Shown: positions 25,774 through 34,752 of the stretch, piece after piece
How the letters are laid out: each line of letters starts with the position of its first letter
Numbering within the stretch: the stretch's first letter is position 1
Source: CAVDHB01 sp963608705
Lineage (GTDB): Bacteria; Bacteroidota; Bacteroidia; Bacteroidales; Bacteroidaceae
Direction of reading: 5' to 3'
NCBI GenBank assembly: GCA_963608705.1
Contig: CAVDHB010000068.1
Span: 1 to 64,000 of the forward strand
Length of the DNA: 64,000 nt
Program-made: the position numbers and the translations under genes
The notes under the pieces: model-generated
Database searches by the model: none
What the model was told of the DNA's origin: nothing
The model's input: the letters and a program-made list of their open reading frames with translations, nothing else

Positions 25774-26028
25774 TTATAATGGGTAATCCTGCGACTCGGC
25801 AGCGTCTTTTTTTCTGATGGAATGTTTATGCTTCGGCTTTTCCTCTACAGGGGCGGTCACCTTCACTCCAGCCAGCTCAGGGGCGATTGTGATTCGTCCG
25901 CAATACTCGCATACTATGATTTTCTTGTGCGTCTTTATGTCTATCTGCCTCTGTAGCGGTATCTTTGTGGATGTGAATCTGTTCAGTAAACAATCCGACA
26001 AGGTGTAAAGTGGCTTAGAAAATGACAA
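25774..26028 (-). pseudogene. C-terminal fragment of a C4 zinc-ribbon protein
   Basis: The 84-residue frame contains KIPLQRQIDIKTHKKIIVCE followed by YCGRITIAPELAGV. To my knowledge this matches the C-terminal zinc ribbon of a conserved Bacteroidales protein of about 250 residues (N-terminal coiled coil, then CGGCFNKIPPQRQ... and CEYCGR). Here the first CxxC pair and the coiled coil are missing and the lead sequence is unrelated, so this is most likely a relic. A short independent gene cannot be excluded. Confidence 0.5.
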
Positions 26029-26092
26029 AATAAGCTGTGAAGTTAATAAGTAAATAACATCAATTCGTGTGAAGTAAATTCAGGTATAGTCA

Positions 26093-26193
26093 CCGTTCCC
26101 AGTACCATATAGGTGGTACTGGAGTTTTAGCTGGTTGGTACTATAGTTTATCTTAACATAAACTGCAGTACCACCTAAGTAGGACTGGGAACG
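26093..26193. repeat. 101-bp imperfect palindromic element with two alternative hairpins
   Basis: Outer arms of 29 bp (26093-26121 and 26165-26193) match at 25 of 29 positions after reversal. An inner pair, GGTACTATAGTTTAT (from about 26137) and ATAAACTGCAGTACC (from about 26158), competes with the outer arms for the shared CAGTACC. It resembles a small non-coding repeat element. The rest of 25334-26505 (apart from the small RNA and zinc-ribbon relic) shows nothing I recognise. Confidence 0.6.
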
Positions 26194-26402
26194 GCATTAA
26201 TAGATGTGAGTAAGAAAGATAGAAGTTCAGTCAAGAGGAAAGTGAATATGCAAAAGAAATAAGATTAAGTTTTCCTATGACCTTGACGGAAACAGGACAT
26301 TCATCATTTGGAGTCAGCGCTAAATATCATTCAAGAAAGGGATGAAAACCGTTCAATGAATCATAATCCTTAACAGTTTCTTTCTTTTTAGAGGCGTAAA
26401 AG

Positions 26403-26433
26403 TTGGGAATCTCAAACTTTCTTTTTACTTTTG
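26403..26433 (+). promoter_or_regulatory. Promoter of the galactose operon
   Basis: TTG (26403-26405), 20 bp, TACTTTTG (26426-26433), about 72 bp before the galM start. Confidence 0.55.
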
Positions 26434-26505
26434 CCTTCGTCTAAGTGAGTGGTAACACGCCTTAGAGACTTACAATTGAGAAATTAACTAACAACAAAAC
26501 TAACT

Positions 26506-27597
26506 ATGAGTATCGCTTTTAAAGAAAATAACCTCGCAAATTTGAAACGTGAGGATTTCGTTACAGAAATTGGCGGTAAGAAAACAAATCTTTTTATTCT
26601 GTCCAATAAGGACGGGTATGAAGTGGCTTTCACCAACTACGGAGGTGCCATCGTAGCCATCATGGTGCCGGACAAGAGCGGAAAAGTGGCCAATGTGATT
26701 TTAGGGCATGATTCCATTGACCATGTGGCGCACAGTCCGGAGCCATTCCTTAGTACTTTGATTGGTCGTTATGGAAACCGTATCTGCAAGGGGCATTTTA
26801 CATTGGACGGTAAGACGTATTCTTTAGCTGTGAATAACGGTGTGAATCATCTGCATGGTGGCCCTACAGGCTTTCACGCTCGTGTATGGGATGTGGAACA
26901 GCTTTCTGCGCAATCTGCCCGTCTGCATTATGTGTCCAAGGACGGGGAAGAGGGATTCCCGGGTACGTTGGACATGACCGTAACTTATACCTTTACGGAT
27001 GACAATGAGTTTATCATCGAATATGAGGGAAAGACAGACAAGCCCACTATCGTGAACATGACACATCACGGCTTCTACAATCTGGCAGGTATCAAAGATC
27101 CTACTCCTACGGTAGACAATGTGATTTGTCAGATTAACGCTGACTATTTCGTGCCGATAGACGACACGTCTATCCCGACAGGTGAGATCCTTTCCGTGAA
27201 ACACACTCCGTTTGATTTCTTGGAGGCGCATGCGGTAGGTGACCATATTAATGACGATGATGTGCAGATTAAGCATGGTTCTGGCTATGACCATTGCTTT
27301 GTCCTTAACAAGGACTATCCTGGAGAATATTCCTTTGCGGCCAAGATTAAAGAACCGGTCAGTGGTCGTACGATGGAAGTTTATACCACGGAACCGGGCG
27401 TGCAAGTGTATACTTGCTACTGGCTGAATGGTTTCAAAGGCTCTCATGGCGCCACTTTCCCCTCTAAGTCTGCGATTTGTTTTGAGGCGCAGCACTTCCC
27501 TGATTCTCCTAACCGTCCTTATTTCCCTTCTGTCGTACTGCGGCCAGGGGAAACCTATACTCAAAAGACGGTTTATAAATTTGGCGTGGAAAAATAA
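26506..27597 (+). CDS. galM: Aldose 1-epimerase (mutarotase)
   Basis: A 363-residue enzyme that interconverts alpha- and beta-galactose, supplying the alpha form to galactokinase. Seen: TNYGGAIVAIMVPD, NRICKGHFTLDGKTYSLAVN, NHLHGG with the catalytic histidine, MTHHGFYNLAG, and GVQVYTCYWLNG, with a glutamate in CFEAQHFPDSPN. No signal peptide. It is the first of three genes with galactose functions; the gap to the transporter is 36 bp. Confidence 0.93.
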   Translation: MSIAFKENNLANLKREDFVTEIGGKKTNLFILSNKDGYEVAFTNYGGAIVAIMVPDKSGKVANVILGHDSIDHVAHSPEPFLSTLIGRYGNRICKGHFTLDGKTYSLAVNNGVNHLHGGPTGFHARVWDVEQLSAQSARLHYVSKDGEEGFPGTLDMTVTYTFTDDNEFIIEYEGKTDKPTIVNMTHHGFYNLAGIKDPTPTVDNVICQINADYFVPIDDTSIPTGEILSVKHTPFDFLEAHAVGDHINDDDVQIKHGSGYDHCFVLNKDYPGEYSFAAKIKEPVSGRTMEVYTTEPGVQVYTCYWLNGFKGSHGATFPSKSAICFEAQHFPDSPNRPYFPSVVLRPGETYTQKTVYKFGVEK

Positions 27598-27633
27598 ATT
27601 ACCTAAATAAACAATTACCTAAAAACAGAACAA

Positions 27634-28902
27634 ATGCAACAGCGACAACAACCAAATTACACCTTTGCGCTGATTGTGGTCTTCATCGCCTGCTTTCTGC
27701 TGGGCTTCGTGACCACGATGAACAACTCTATGATTGAGTTTTGTAAGAAAACATTCCAACTTTCCGATGCGGAAGGCCAGTTAGTGAACACCGCTTTTTA
27801 TGGAGCCTATGTATTCTCTATCCCATTGGCACTTCTGATGAAGAAGATCGGCTACAAGATGACCCTTGTCTTGGGTATGGTGGTGGTGGCCTTGGGCTTC
27901 GTTATCAACTATGCGGGTATTTCTGCCAACTTGAACGCCTCTACGGGAACAATTTACGCTATTTTCCTCGGAAGTATGTGTATCGTGGCCATTGGTGTGG
28001 TGATGCTTCAATTGGTGGCTAATCCCTATGTGATGGTGCTGGGTTCCCCGGAAAAGGGAGCGTTCCGTATGACTTTGAGTCAGGCGTTAAACTCTGTGGC
28101 CACCACATTGGCTCCGATGTTTATCACCTATGCCATTATCCGTGGACGTTCAGAGGATTCACTTACCGGACAAGATGTGACAGGCCCGTTCCTCGGTTTG
28201 GGTATTTTCACTATCGTCTTGGCGGCTATACTGTTCTTCTTGAAACTGCCTAACATCCAAGAGGAGAAACAAGCAGTGGAAGAAGGTGGAGAACAAAAAC
28301 AATACAAATCTAACGTGTTCAAATATCCGCACGTTTGGTTTGGCGCCTTGGCCATTTTCATGTATATGGGTGTGGAAATCGGTATTCCTTCCATGCTTCC
28401 CGCTTACTTCAAACAACATGCGGATGCCTTGGGTGGAGCGAACGCCACATCTTATCTTCCTCTTTATTGGGGAGGTATGATGGTAGGTCGTTTCATCGGA
28501 GCGGCTATTCTGAGCAAATTCCGTCCTCGTGTATTGTTGACTTGTTGCATTATCGGTGGTGCCGCTTGTGTGGGCGTATCTTTTGTATTGCCTCCTCACA
28601 TCGGTGTGTATGCGATGTTGGCTTCCGGCTTATTCCATTCTGTAATGTGGCCGTTGATATTCAACCTCGGATTGCAGGAGTTGGGACCTCATACTAAATC
28701 CGCTTCAGGTTTGATTAACATGGGTGTGATTGGCGCTGCCATCCTTGCCCCCATGATGGGACGTGTGGTGGATAATCCGTCCTTGGGTGTAGGTACAGCC
28801 ATCTGCCTGATGTTTGTGTACTATGCGTACATCCTCTGGTTTGAGTTGAGCGGATCCCGCATAGGTCTGAAAATTGAGAGAAAAATAAAAGCTAAACTTT
28901 AA
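27634..28902 (+). CDS. MFS sugar transporter (FucP/GluP-like)
   Basis: A 422-residue inner-membrane protein with 12 predicted helices and a longer cytoplasmic loop rich in E, K and Q at about 208-228. Marks of the FucP/glucose-galactose subfamily include FLLGFVTTMNNSMIEFCKKT, NTAFYGAYVFSIPLALLMKK, LQLVANPYVMVLG and GGMMVGRFIGA. It imports a hexose with a proton; galactose is inferred from its place between galM and galK. Confidence 0.88.
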   Translation: MQQRQQPNYTFALIVVFIACFLLGFVTTMNNSMIEFCKKTFQLSDAEGQLVNTAFYGAYVFSIPLALLMKKIGYKMTLVLGMVVVALGFVINYAGISANLNASTGTIYAIFLGSMCIVAIGVVMLQLVANPYVMVLGSPEKGAFRMTLSQALNSVATTLAPMFITYAIIRGRSEDSLTGQDVTGPFLGLGIFTIVLAAILFFLKLPNIQEEKQAVEEGGEQKQYKSNVFKYPHVWFGALAIFMYMGVEIGIPSMLPAYFKQHADALGGANATSYLPLYWGGMMVGRFIGAAILSKFRPRVLLTCCIIGGAACVGVSFVLPPHIGVYAMLASGLFHSVMWPLIFNLGLQELGPHTKSASGLINMGVIGAAILAPMMGRVVDNPSLGVGTAICLMFVYYAYILWFELSGSRIGLKIERKIKAKL

Positions 28903-28931
28903 AATAACAATATCTAAAGAACTTACCTAAT

Positions 28932-30089
28932 ATGTTAGACATTAATTTCATCAGAGATGAATTTCAGAAAGCCTTCAAGGGCGCAAAAGGTTCGGTGTAC
29001 ACGTCTCCGGGACGTATTAACCTCATTGGTGAGCATACAGACTACAACGGTGGTTTCGTTTTCCCCGGTGCGGTAGACTGTGGTATTATGGCGGAAATCC
29101 GTCCGAATGGCACTCGTACGGTGAATGCGCACGCTATTGACTTGAAGGAAGACGCTTCTTTCTCTTTGGATGACGAAAAAGGACCTAAACAGAGCTGGGC
29201 TCGTTATATCTTCGGTGTGTGCCGTGAGATGATGAAACGTGGAGTGAAAATGGAAGGCTTTGATACGGTTTTCGCTGGCGACGTACCTCTTGGAGCGGGA
29301 ATGTCATCTTCAGCTGCATTGGAAAGCACCTACGCTTTCGCTATGAATGACATCTATGGCGACAACCAAGTGGACAAATTCGAGTTGGCGAAAGTAGGTC
29401 AAGCTACAGAACACAACTACTGTGGCGTGAACTGCGGTATCATGGATCAGTTCGCTTCCGTGTTCGGAAAGAAGAGCCAGCTGATTCGTCTGGACTGCCG
29501 TTCTTTGGAGTATAAATACTATCCGTTCAATCCGGTTGGTTACAAGTTGGTGCTGGTGGATTCTGTGGTGAAACACGAGTTGGCTTCTTCCGCTTATAAT
29601 GACCGTCGTAAGAGCTGCGAGCATGCGGTGTCTGTAATTAGCAAGAAACATCCTGAAGTGAAACTTCTGCGTGATGCGAATTTCGATATGCTGGAAGAGG
29701 CGAAATCCGAATTGAGCGAGGATGACTACAAGTGTGCTAAATATGTGATTGGAGAGACTGACCGTGTGTTGGCTGTGTGTGACGCTTTGGAGAAAGGAGA
29801 CTACGAGACAGTCGGTAAGGAGATGTATCTCACGCATGAGGGCTTGAGCAAAGACTACAAAGTAAGCTGCGAGGAACTTGACTTCTTAAACGACATCGCC
29901 AAGAAAGACGGTGTGACGGGTTCCCGTGTGATGGGTGGCGGCTTCGGCGGCTGTACTATCAACTTGGTGAAAGAGGAACTCTATGACAAGTTCATCTCCG
30001 ATGCCAAGACTGAATTCAAGAAAAAGTTCGGCAAAGAACCGAAAGTATATGATGTGGTCATCAGTGACGGTTCACGCAAACTGGCGTAA
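28932..30089 (+). CDS. galK: Galactokinase
   Basis: A 385-residue GHMP kinase that makes galactose 1-phosphate. Motif 1 is PGRINLIGEHTDYNGG (sugar site), motif 2 PLGAGMSSSAALE (ATP phosphate loop), motif 3 GSRVMGGGFGGCTINLV; the catalytic aspartate is in NCGIMDQFASVFG. It is last in the galM-transporter-galK unit and is followed by a clear terminator. No galT or galE is seen in the window. Confidence 0.95.
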   Translation: MLDINFIRDEFQKAFKGAKGSVYTSPGRINLIGEHTDYNGGFVFPGAVDCGIMAEIRPNGTRTVNAHAIDLKEDASFSLDDEKGPKQSWARYIFGVCREMMKRGVKMEGFDTVFAGDVPLGAGMSSSAALESTYAFAMNDIYGDNQVDKFELAKVGQATEHNYCGVNCGIMDQFASVFGKKSQLIRLDCRSLEYKYYPFNPVGYKLVLVDSVVKHELASSAYNDRRKSCEHAVSVISKKHPEVKLLRDANFDMLEEAKSELSEDDYKCAKYVIGETDRVLAVCDALEKGDYETVGKEMYLTHEGLSKDYKVSCEELDFLNDIAKKDGVTGSRVMGGGFGGCTINLVKEELYDKFISDAKTEFKKKFGKEPKVYDVVISDGSRKLA

Positions 30090-30108
30090 TACTTTTTGAC
30101 AAGAATGA

Positions 30109-30143
30109 GGCCGGATTTTCCTGTGTGGAAAGTCCGGCTTTTA
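30109..30143 (+). terminator. Terminator of the galactose operon
   Basis: GCCGGATTTTCC pairs with GGAAAGTCCGGC, followed by TTTTATT. Confidence 0.75.
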
Positions 30144-30173
30144 TTGTGTGTTGGATAAAAAGTACTCTCTCTT

Positions 30174-30204
30174 TTTGTCATTTCGGTAATTAGCTGTATC
30201 TTTG
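30174..30204 (+). promoter_or_regulatory. Promoter of the Rpn-type nuclease gene
   Basis: TTTG (30174-30177), 19 bp, TATCTTTG (30197-30204), 30 bp before the ATG. Confidence 0.65.
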
Positions 30205-30233
30205 CCGTATACGAAATGTAAAAGCATGAGCCT

Positions 30234-31190
30234 ATGAAATATCTCAATCCTAAAGCCGACCTTACATTCAAGAAAGTGTTTGGGGAAAATTCTGATTTGG
30301 TCATCAGTTTTCTGAACGCATTGCTTCCTTTCAAGTCTAAAGAGGAGGAAATCAAGAGTGTGGAGTATCTTGACCCAGAGCTTGTGCCGCTCAACCCTCT
30401 TCGCAAAGACAGTATAGTGGATGTTCGCTGTCGGGATCAGGTGGGAAGGCAGTTCATTGTGGAGATGCAGATGATGTGGACTTCTGCTTATAAGCAACGT
30501 GTACTGTTTAATGCGTCTAAGGCATACGTCAGCCAATTGGACAGAGGGCATGACTACAAATTGTTGCATCCTGTTTATTCTCTTAACTTGGTGAATGATA
30601 CTTTTTCTGACAGTGAAAACTATTACCATGACTATCAGATAGTGGAACGTGCAGATACAAAGGAAGTGATTGACGGACTGCGTTTCATCTTCATTGAGCT
30701 TCCCAAGTTTACCCCTAAGAACTACAGTGACAAGAAAATGGAGGTTCTTTGGCTTCGTTATCTGACGGAAATAAACGAGCATACCTCTGAAGTGTCAGAT
30801 GATTTGAGGGAGAATCCTGAAATTAACAAGGCTGTTACGCAGTTGGAGGAATCTGGTTTCTCTGAACTTCAACTTTTAGGTTATGAGAAGTTCTGGGATA
30901 TAATAAGCACGCAGAAAATGCAACTCAGCAGTATGCATGAAGACGGATTGAAGAAAGGAATGAAAGAGGGATTGGAGAAAGGATTGGAGAAAGGCATGAA
31001 AGAAGGTATAAAAGAAGGTATGAGAAGGGGAATTGAAAAGGGAATTGAAAGAGGAATTGAAGAAGGAAAGGAAAAAGGAATACTTGAGGAAAAGTATAAT
31101 ACGGTGAAAAGATTGAAACAGATTGGACTTGAAACAGGTATTATCGCCCAAGCTACAGGTTTGTCTCCTCAAGAAGTGGAGAGTATATAA
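30234..31190 (+). CDS. Rpn family PD-(D/E)XK nuclease
   Basis: A 318-residue protein of the Rpn/PF12784 family (often labelled putative transposase), known in E. coli for RecA-independent recombination and DNA cutting. The start MKYLNPKADLTFKKVFGE is diagnostic; the nuclease core shows D63 in SIVDVRC and E77/Q79 in FIVEMQM. Residues about 239-284 are a run of KG and EG at four-residue steps, encoded by near-repeated DNA. The C-terminus (IGLETGIIAQATGLSPQEVE) is a small helical end. A promoter and a shared terminator show it is a single-gene unit. Confidence 0.85.
   Translation: MKYLNPKADLTFKKVFGENSDLVISFLNALLPFKSKEEEIKSVEYLDPELVPLNPLRKDSIVDVRCRDQVGRQFIVEMQMMWTSAYKQRVLFNASKAYVSQLDRGHDYKLLHPVYSLNLVNDTFSDSENYYHDYQIVERADTKEVIDGLRFIFIELPKFTPKNYSDKKMEVLWLRYLTEINEHTSEVSDDLRENPEINKAVTQLEESGFSELQLLGYEKFWDIISTQKMQLSSMHEDGLKKGMKEGLEKGLEKGMKEGIKEGMRRGIEKGIERGIEEGKEKGILEEKYNTVKRLKQIGLETGIIAQATGLSPQEVESI
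30946..31083 (+). repeat. Purine-rich tandem repeat inside the Rpn gene
   Basis: Imperfect 12-bp units of the type GGAATNGAAAAG encode (K/E)Gxx steps. In this family the repeat number is known to vary, which shifts protein length without changing frame. Confidence 0.65.
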
Positions 31191-31203
31191 TATCATTTAT
31201 TAT

Positions 31204-31238
31204 AAAGCCGGACATTTCTTGTGGAGATGTCCGGCTTT
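31204..31238. terminator. Two-way terminator between convergent genes
   Basis: AAAGCCGGACAT pairs with ATGTCCGGCTTT, giving T runs on both strands, between the Rpn gene and the permease. Confidence 0.8.
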
Positions 31239-31253
31239 AATTGGGAGGATGTT

Positions 31254-32906
31254 TTATGCCTGATTATGTATTTTGGCAAAGCGTACAAGGTAGTATAAAA
31301 TATGAGCTATGCCGAAAACAATACCAATGCCTAACAGGGTTTTGTCTTCGTTCCATCCAACAGTCATCTGATGCCAAAAACTTACGATGATACAGAGAAA
31401 AGAGAGCGAAATCCCGATGAGGTTTAAGGTCGTTTGTCCGTGACGTTTATGAGTCCCATTCCCTAATTTGCTGTGCTTGATACCATAGGAAGAATAAATA
31501 TCAATACCTATTAACATCCATATCACTAATCTCAACCAAGTGTCTGCCGGAAGAAATATCATCATGCCCAGACAGGTGACGATACCTAAGATGGGGATGT
31601 AGGGCATACAAGGTACTTTGAAACCTCTTGGCGCATTGGGCATACTTTTACGCACTACCAATACACCGGCGCAGACAAGGATAAAGGCGAATAAGGTTCC
31701 AATGCTCACCATCTCTCCGGCAATGCGGGCGGGGACGAATGCGGCCAGCACGGAAACGAGTACCATAAAAAGAAGATTACTGCGTGCGGGGGTATGGAAA
31801 CGGGAATGTAAATGGCAGAACATCTTGGGCAACAGACCGTCACGACTCATACTGAAGAATACACGGCTTTGTCCCATGAGCATAACGAGAATCACACTTG
31901 TGTAGCCACATACAATGGCGAAAATAATCGTTTTGTTCAACCAGGGGTAAGCTGGGTGTATCACTCCGTTCGCATCGGGAGTTCCCATTTGAGAAATAGC
32001 GGTAGCTACGGGTGCCAGGCTGTCCAACCCCTTGAAAGAGGTATAATGGGCTACTCCTGTCATTACATAAGCGAAAAGCACGTACAGGACAGTGCAGGCA
32101 ACCAGCGAACCTAACAGCCCGATGGGCATATTTCGTTTGGGATTATGGGTCTCTTGTGCTGCGGTACTTACAGCGTCAAACCCTACATAGGCGAAAAATG
32201 CGACAGCCGCACCACGTAAGACACCTGACAGTCCATATTCTCCGAAAGTGCCCGTGTTCTGTGGTATGTAGGGCGTGAAATTCTCGGACTTTATGTATTT
32301 CCATCCGATAAAGACAAAGAGAAAGACAATGGCCACTTTCAACACCACGATAATGTCATTTACAATGGAGCTTCCTTTGGTGCCTCGTATCAACAACAGG
32401 CTCATGGCTATCACGATACCCATGGACGGAAGGTTCATGATTCCTCCGTCAGCTGGACAGCTACACCATTCAATAGGTACATTCCATCCAATGTAAGCCA
32501 TGAGCGTTCGGAAATAACCTGACCAGCTGATGCTGACCAACAACGCTCCGACGGCATATTCCAATACCAAGTCCCATCCGATAATCCAGGCAATGAGTTC
32601 TCCCATTGTCACATAACTGTATGTATAGGCACTGCCTGCTATAGGGAGCATGGAGGCGAACTCTGCATAGCATAGTCCGGCGAAACTACAGGCGATGGCC
32701 GCTATCACGAAACTGATGGTGATGGCTGGCCCGGTGTATTCCGCTGCCACAACTCCTGTGACGGAGAACAAGCCTGCGCCGACAATGGCTCCGATACCCA
32801 TTGCTACCAGCCCCACGGGGCCAAGTACCCGCTTCATGCCCTGCTTTTGTTCTTCTTTCGCTTCTTGCAAAAGACTGTCAATACTCTTCTTTGTAAATAA
32901 ATCCAT
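31254..32906 (-). CDS. APC-family amino acid permease
   Basis: A 550-residue inner-membrane transporter with about 12-14 helices. The first helix region GPVGLVAMGIGAIVGAGLFS carries the APC substrate-binding glycine pattern, and FAYVGFDAVSTAAQETHNPKRNMPIGLL is the helix 6-7 motif of the cationic amino-acid/YfnA-like group. The substrate cannot be told. I start it at MDLFTKKSID (32906) because its promoter (32970-32939) lies where a longer frame would begin. Confidence 0.85.
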   Translation of the reverse strand: MDLFTKKSIDSLLQEAKEEQKQGMKRVLGPVGLVAMGIGAIVGAGLFSVTGVVAAEYTGPAITISFVIAAIACSFAGLCYAEFASMLPIAGSAYTYSYVTMGELIAWIIGWDLVLEYAVGALLVSISWSGYFRTLMAYIGWNVPIEWCSCPADGGIMNLPSMGIVIAMSLLLIRGTKGSSIVNDIIVVLKVAIVFLFVFIGWKYIKSENFTPYIPQNTGTFGEYGLSGVLRGAAVAFFAYVGFDAVSTAAQETHNPKRNMPIGLLGSLVACTVLYVLFAYVMTGVAHYTSFKGLDSLAPVATAISQMGTPDANGVIHPAYPWLNKTIIFAIVCGYTSVILVMLMGQSRVFFSMSRDGLLPKMFCHLHSRFHTPARSNLLFMVLVSVLAAFVPARIAGEMVSIGTLFAFILVCAGVLVVRKSMPNAPRGFKVPCMPYIPILGIVTCLGMMIFLPADTWLRLVIWMLIGIDIYSSYGIKHSKLGNGTHKRHGQTTLNLIGISLSFLCIIVSFWHQMTVGWNEDKTLLGIGIVFGIAHILYYLVRFAKIHNQA

Positions 32907-32938
32907 AATTCTTTTACTCTTTTGTCCTTTGTCGGCTA

Positions 32939-32970
32939 CAAAGGTAGCGAAAAGAAATTCTAAGAGCAAA
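32939..32970 (-). promoter_or_regulatory. Promoter of the permease
   Basis: On the minus strand: TTTG (32970-32967), 20 bp, TACCTTTG (32946-32939). Confidence 0.65.
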
Positions 32971-33028
32971 TATTATAACGTTTTTATTAATTTCTGATTT
33001 GAACCTTTATTCTCTATCCAGAGAAGAA

Positions 33029-33062
33029 TAAGGCTGTGTCTGAAAAAATGACACAGCCTTAT
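33029..33062 (-). terminator. Terminator of the DUF3298 gene
   Basis: AAGGCTGTGTC pairs with GACACAGCCTT, 36 bp past the stop. Confidence 0.7.
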
Positions 33063-33097
33063 AATCTCAATCAATGGTTAGTTTATCATTAGACGAT

Positions 33098-33949
33098 TTA
33101 TTGCCACGCTTTTGCCGAAATTTTGAATAACGGACGGGACAACGGAAGAATCGTAGACAAAGGGATTGTCACGGAAGGGTGTCCGATAGAGTAGGGGCCG
33201 ATTTCATAGCTTTGATACACGGCTTCTACTCCTTTTGCGGTAAGTCCAGGATTGGTGGCGGGGAAGGGGAAGTTGCTCATGGTGGTACCATCGGGCAAGA
33301 ACAATGATTCTCTTACTTGTGCGAACGTTTTCATGTTTTTGTCGTATTGTGTGAAATAACGCACCACTCCTCTTGCCAACAGACGGCTGAAAGCGGGACG
33401 GGATGCGGGACGCAGCACATCGCCCCATGTCAGAATATGACCGTCCAGCTTGCGGAAGGTGGCGTAAGCAAGTGTCGTCAGTCCATGTGCTCCTCCCATA
33501 TATTGGTCGATATCCAAGCGGTAGGTGACGAGTTTCTCTGTCTCATACACGGCTTTGGCCTTGAATGAGACAAAGTAGTTGGTGTAGTATTCGGTGGTGT
33601 CATCCCTTAGTTTCTCTAATTCCACGAAGCTTTTCAAGGAGCTGTCGATAAACTTCTGCTGGTAATGGCGGATGAGAGCGTTTCCGTCTTGTAAGTCTCC
33701 TTGATAGTCGGTTACCAAAGAATCTTCGCACGATGCCGCCAGTTTCTCGTGCAGCCATTTTCGTACAGCGTTGTCGAGTTTGTTCGGAGAAGCGTCTCGT
33801 GCCGGGAAGTCCATGGTCACTTCCACTTTCACACTGTCCTTCCTGTAGTTTGCGGACAGTTGGTTGGAGATGGTCGTCGGGTTGTACTTTTGCGCCCATA
33901 GCCCCCCGCAGAAGGGTAGGAGCAGGAGCGAGAGAATCAGTTTTTTCAT
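33098..33949 (-). CDS. Exported DUF3298 (RsiV-like) protein
   Basis: A 283-residue protein with a signal peptide (KLILSLLLLPFCGGLWAQ). The rest reads as DUF4163 followed by DUF3298: YYTNYFVSFKAKAVYETEKLVTYRLDI, then YMGGAHGLTTLAYATFRKLDG and, later, EIGPYSIGHPSVTIPL. This fold forms the lysozyme-sensing part of RsiV and related cell-envelope proteins. There is no transmembrane anti-sigma part here, so a free periplasmic binding or inhibitor protein is likely. Single gene with its own promoter and terminator. Confidence 0.75.
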   Translation of the reverse strand: MKKLILSLLLLPFCGGLWAQKYNPTTISNQLSANYRKDSVKVEVTMDFPARDASPNKLDNAVRKWLHEKLAASCEDSLVTDYQGDLQDGNALIRHYQQKFIDSSLKSFVELEKLRDDTTEYYTNYFVSFKAKAVYETEKLVTYRLDIDQYMGGAHGLTTLAYATFRKLDGHILTWGDVLRPASRPAFSRLLARGVVRYFTQYDKNMKTFAQVRESLFLPDGTTMSNFPFPATNPGLTAKGVEAVYQSYEIGPYSIGHPSVTIPLSTILPLSRPLFKISAKAWQ

Positions 33950-34082
33950 CTTTCTATTATATTAAGGTGTGATTTAATTCATACGAATCTATTCAAAATT
34001 GTGTTAGACTCGGAGTTTCCGAATTTGTTCGTCTGTCTGTCAAGGTGGAGCTTCTTTGCGCCTCCGCTTTGGTAGCTATGCG

Positions 34083-34114
34083 CAAAGATAAGCTAATTTA
34101 GGAAAACAGCCAAA
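34083..34114 (-). promoter_or_regulatory. Promoter of the DUF3298 gene
   Basis: On the minus strand: TTTG (34114-34111), 20 bp, TATCTTTG (34090-34083). The leader would be about 125 nt. In the 33950-34251 gap I see nothing else. Confidence 0.55.
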
Positions 34115-34251
34115 GATTTGTCCTTTTTTGTAGAGTGAAGTGCTATTTGCGTGAAAAGTACTGTTTTCAGAAATCTATTGGAAAAATATTTGGCGGCTTC
34201 CTTAATACTGCTTAACTTCGCGCACTGGAAAGTAAAAAGAGTTTTAGGTAT

Positions 34252-34752
34252 ATGATGATTTTACAGTGCGCCATCTTGTTTGGGTGCCTTGCGCTGGGGG
34301 AGCTGATCATTCACTTCACCCACATTCAACTTCCCTCCAGTATTTTGGGAATGCTGATTCTGACGTTGTTCCTCAAGTTGAAAATTGTAAAGCTGGAGTG
34401 GATTAAGGGGCTCTCCGATTTCTTGGTGGCGAACATCGGTTTTTTCTTCGTGCCGCCTGGAGTGGCTATCATGTTGTATTTCGATGTGATTAGAGCCGAG
34501 TTGTGGCCTATTGTGATAGCTACAGCGGTGTCTACCGTATTGGTGTTGGCTTTTACGGGATGGGCTCATGAAATTGCGGGTAAGGTGGAGCATAAAGTTT
34601 CCGATACCATCCAGCAGCATCATCCGCATTTGCCGCATCCTCATCTTCCCCATCTTCATCATTCGCATGGGCAAGATACGGATCAGGAGTCCGAGAGTGT
34701 GGACGGGCAAGAAAATGTGATATCAAAAGATAATAAAGAGAAAGAGAAGTAA
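34252..34752 (+). CDS. CidA/LrgA-like membrane protein with His-rich tail
   Basis: A 166-residue protein. Residues 1-105 are a CidA/LrgA holin-like domain with four helices (HIQLPSSILGMLILTLFLKL and GFFFVPPGVAIMLYF are typical). The last 60 residues are hydrophilic and contain a histidine/proline run (HHPHLPHPHLPHLHHSH) and an acidic end, which is not part of the family and could bind metal. Its stop shares one base with the LrgB-like start. The pair is thought to control murein hydrolysis or to export small acids; the substrate here is unknown. Confidence 0.8.
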   Translation: MMILQCAILFGCLALGELIIHFTHIQLPSSILGMLILTLFLKLKIVKLEWIKGLSDFLVANIGFFFVPPGVAIMLYFDVIRAELWPIVIATAVSTVLVLAFTGWAHEIAGKVEHKVSDTIQQHHPHLPHPHLPHLHHSHGQDTDQESESVDGQENVISKDNKEKEK

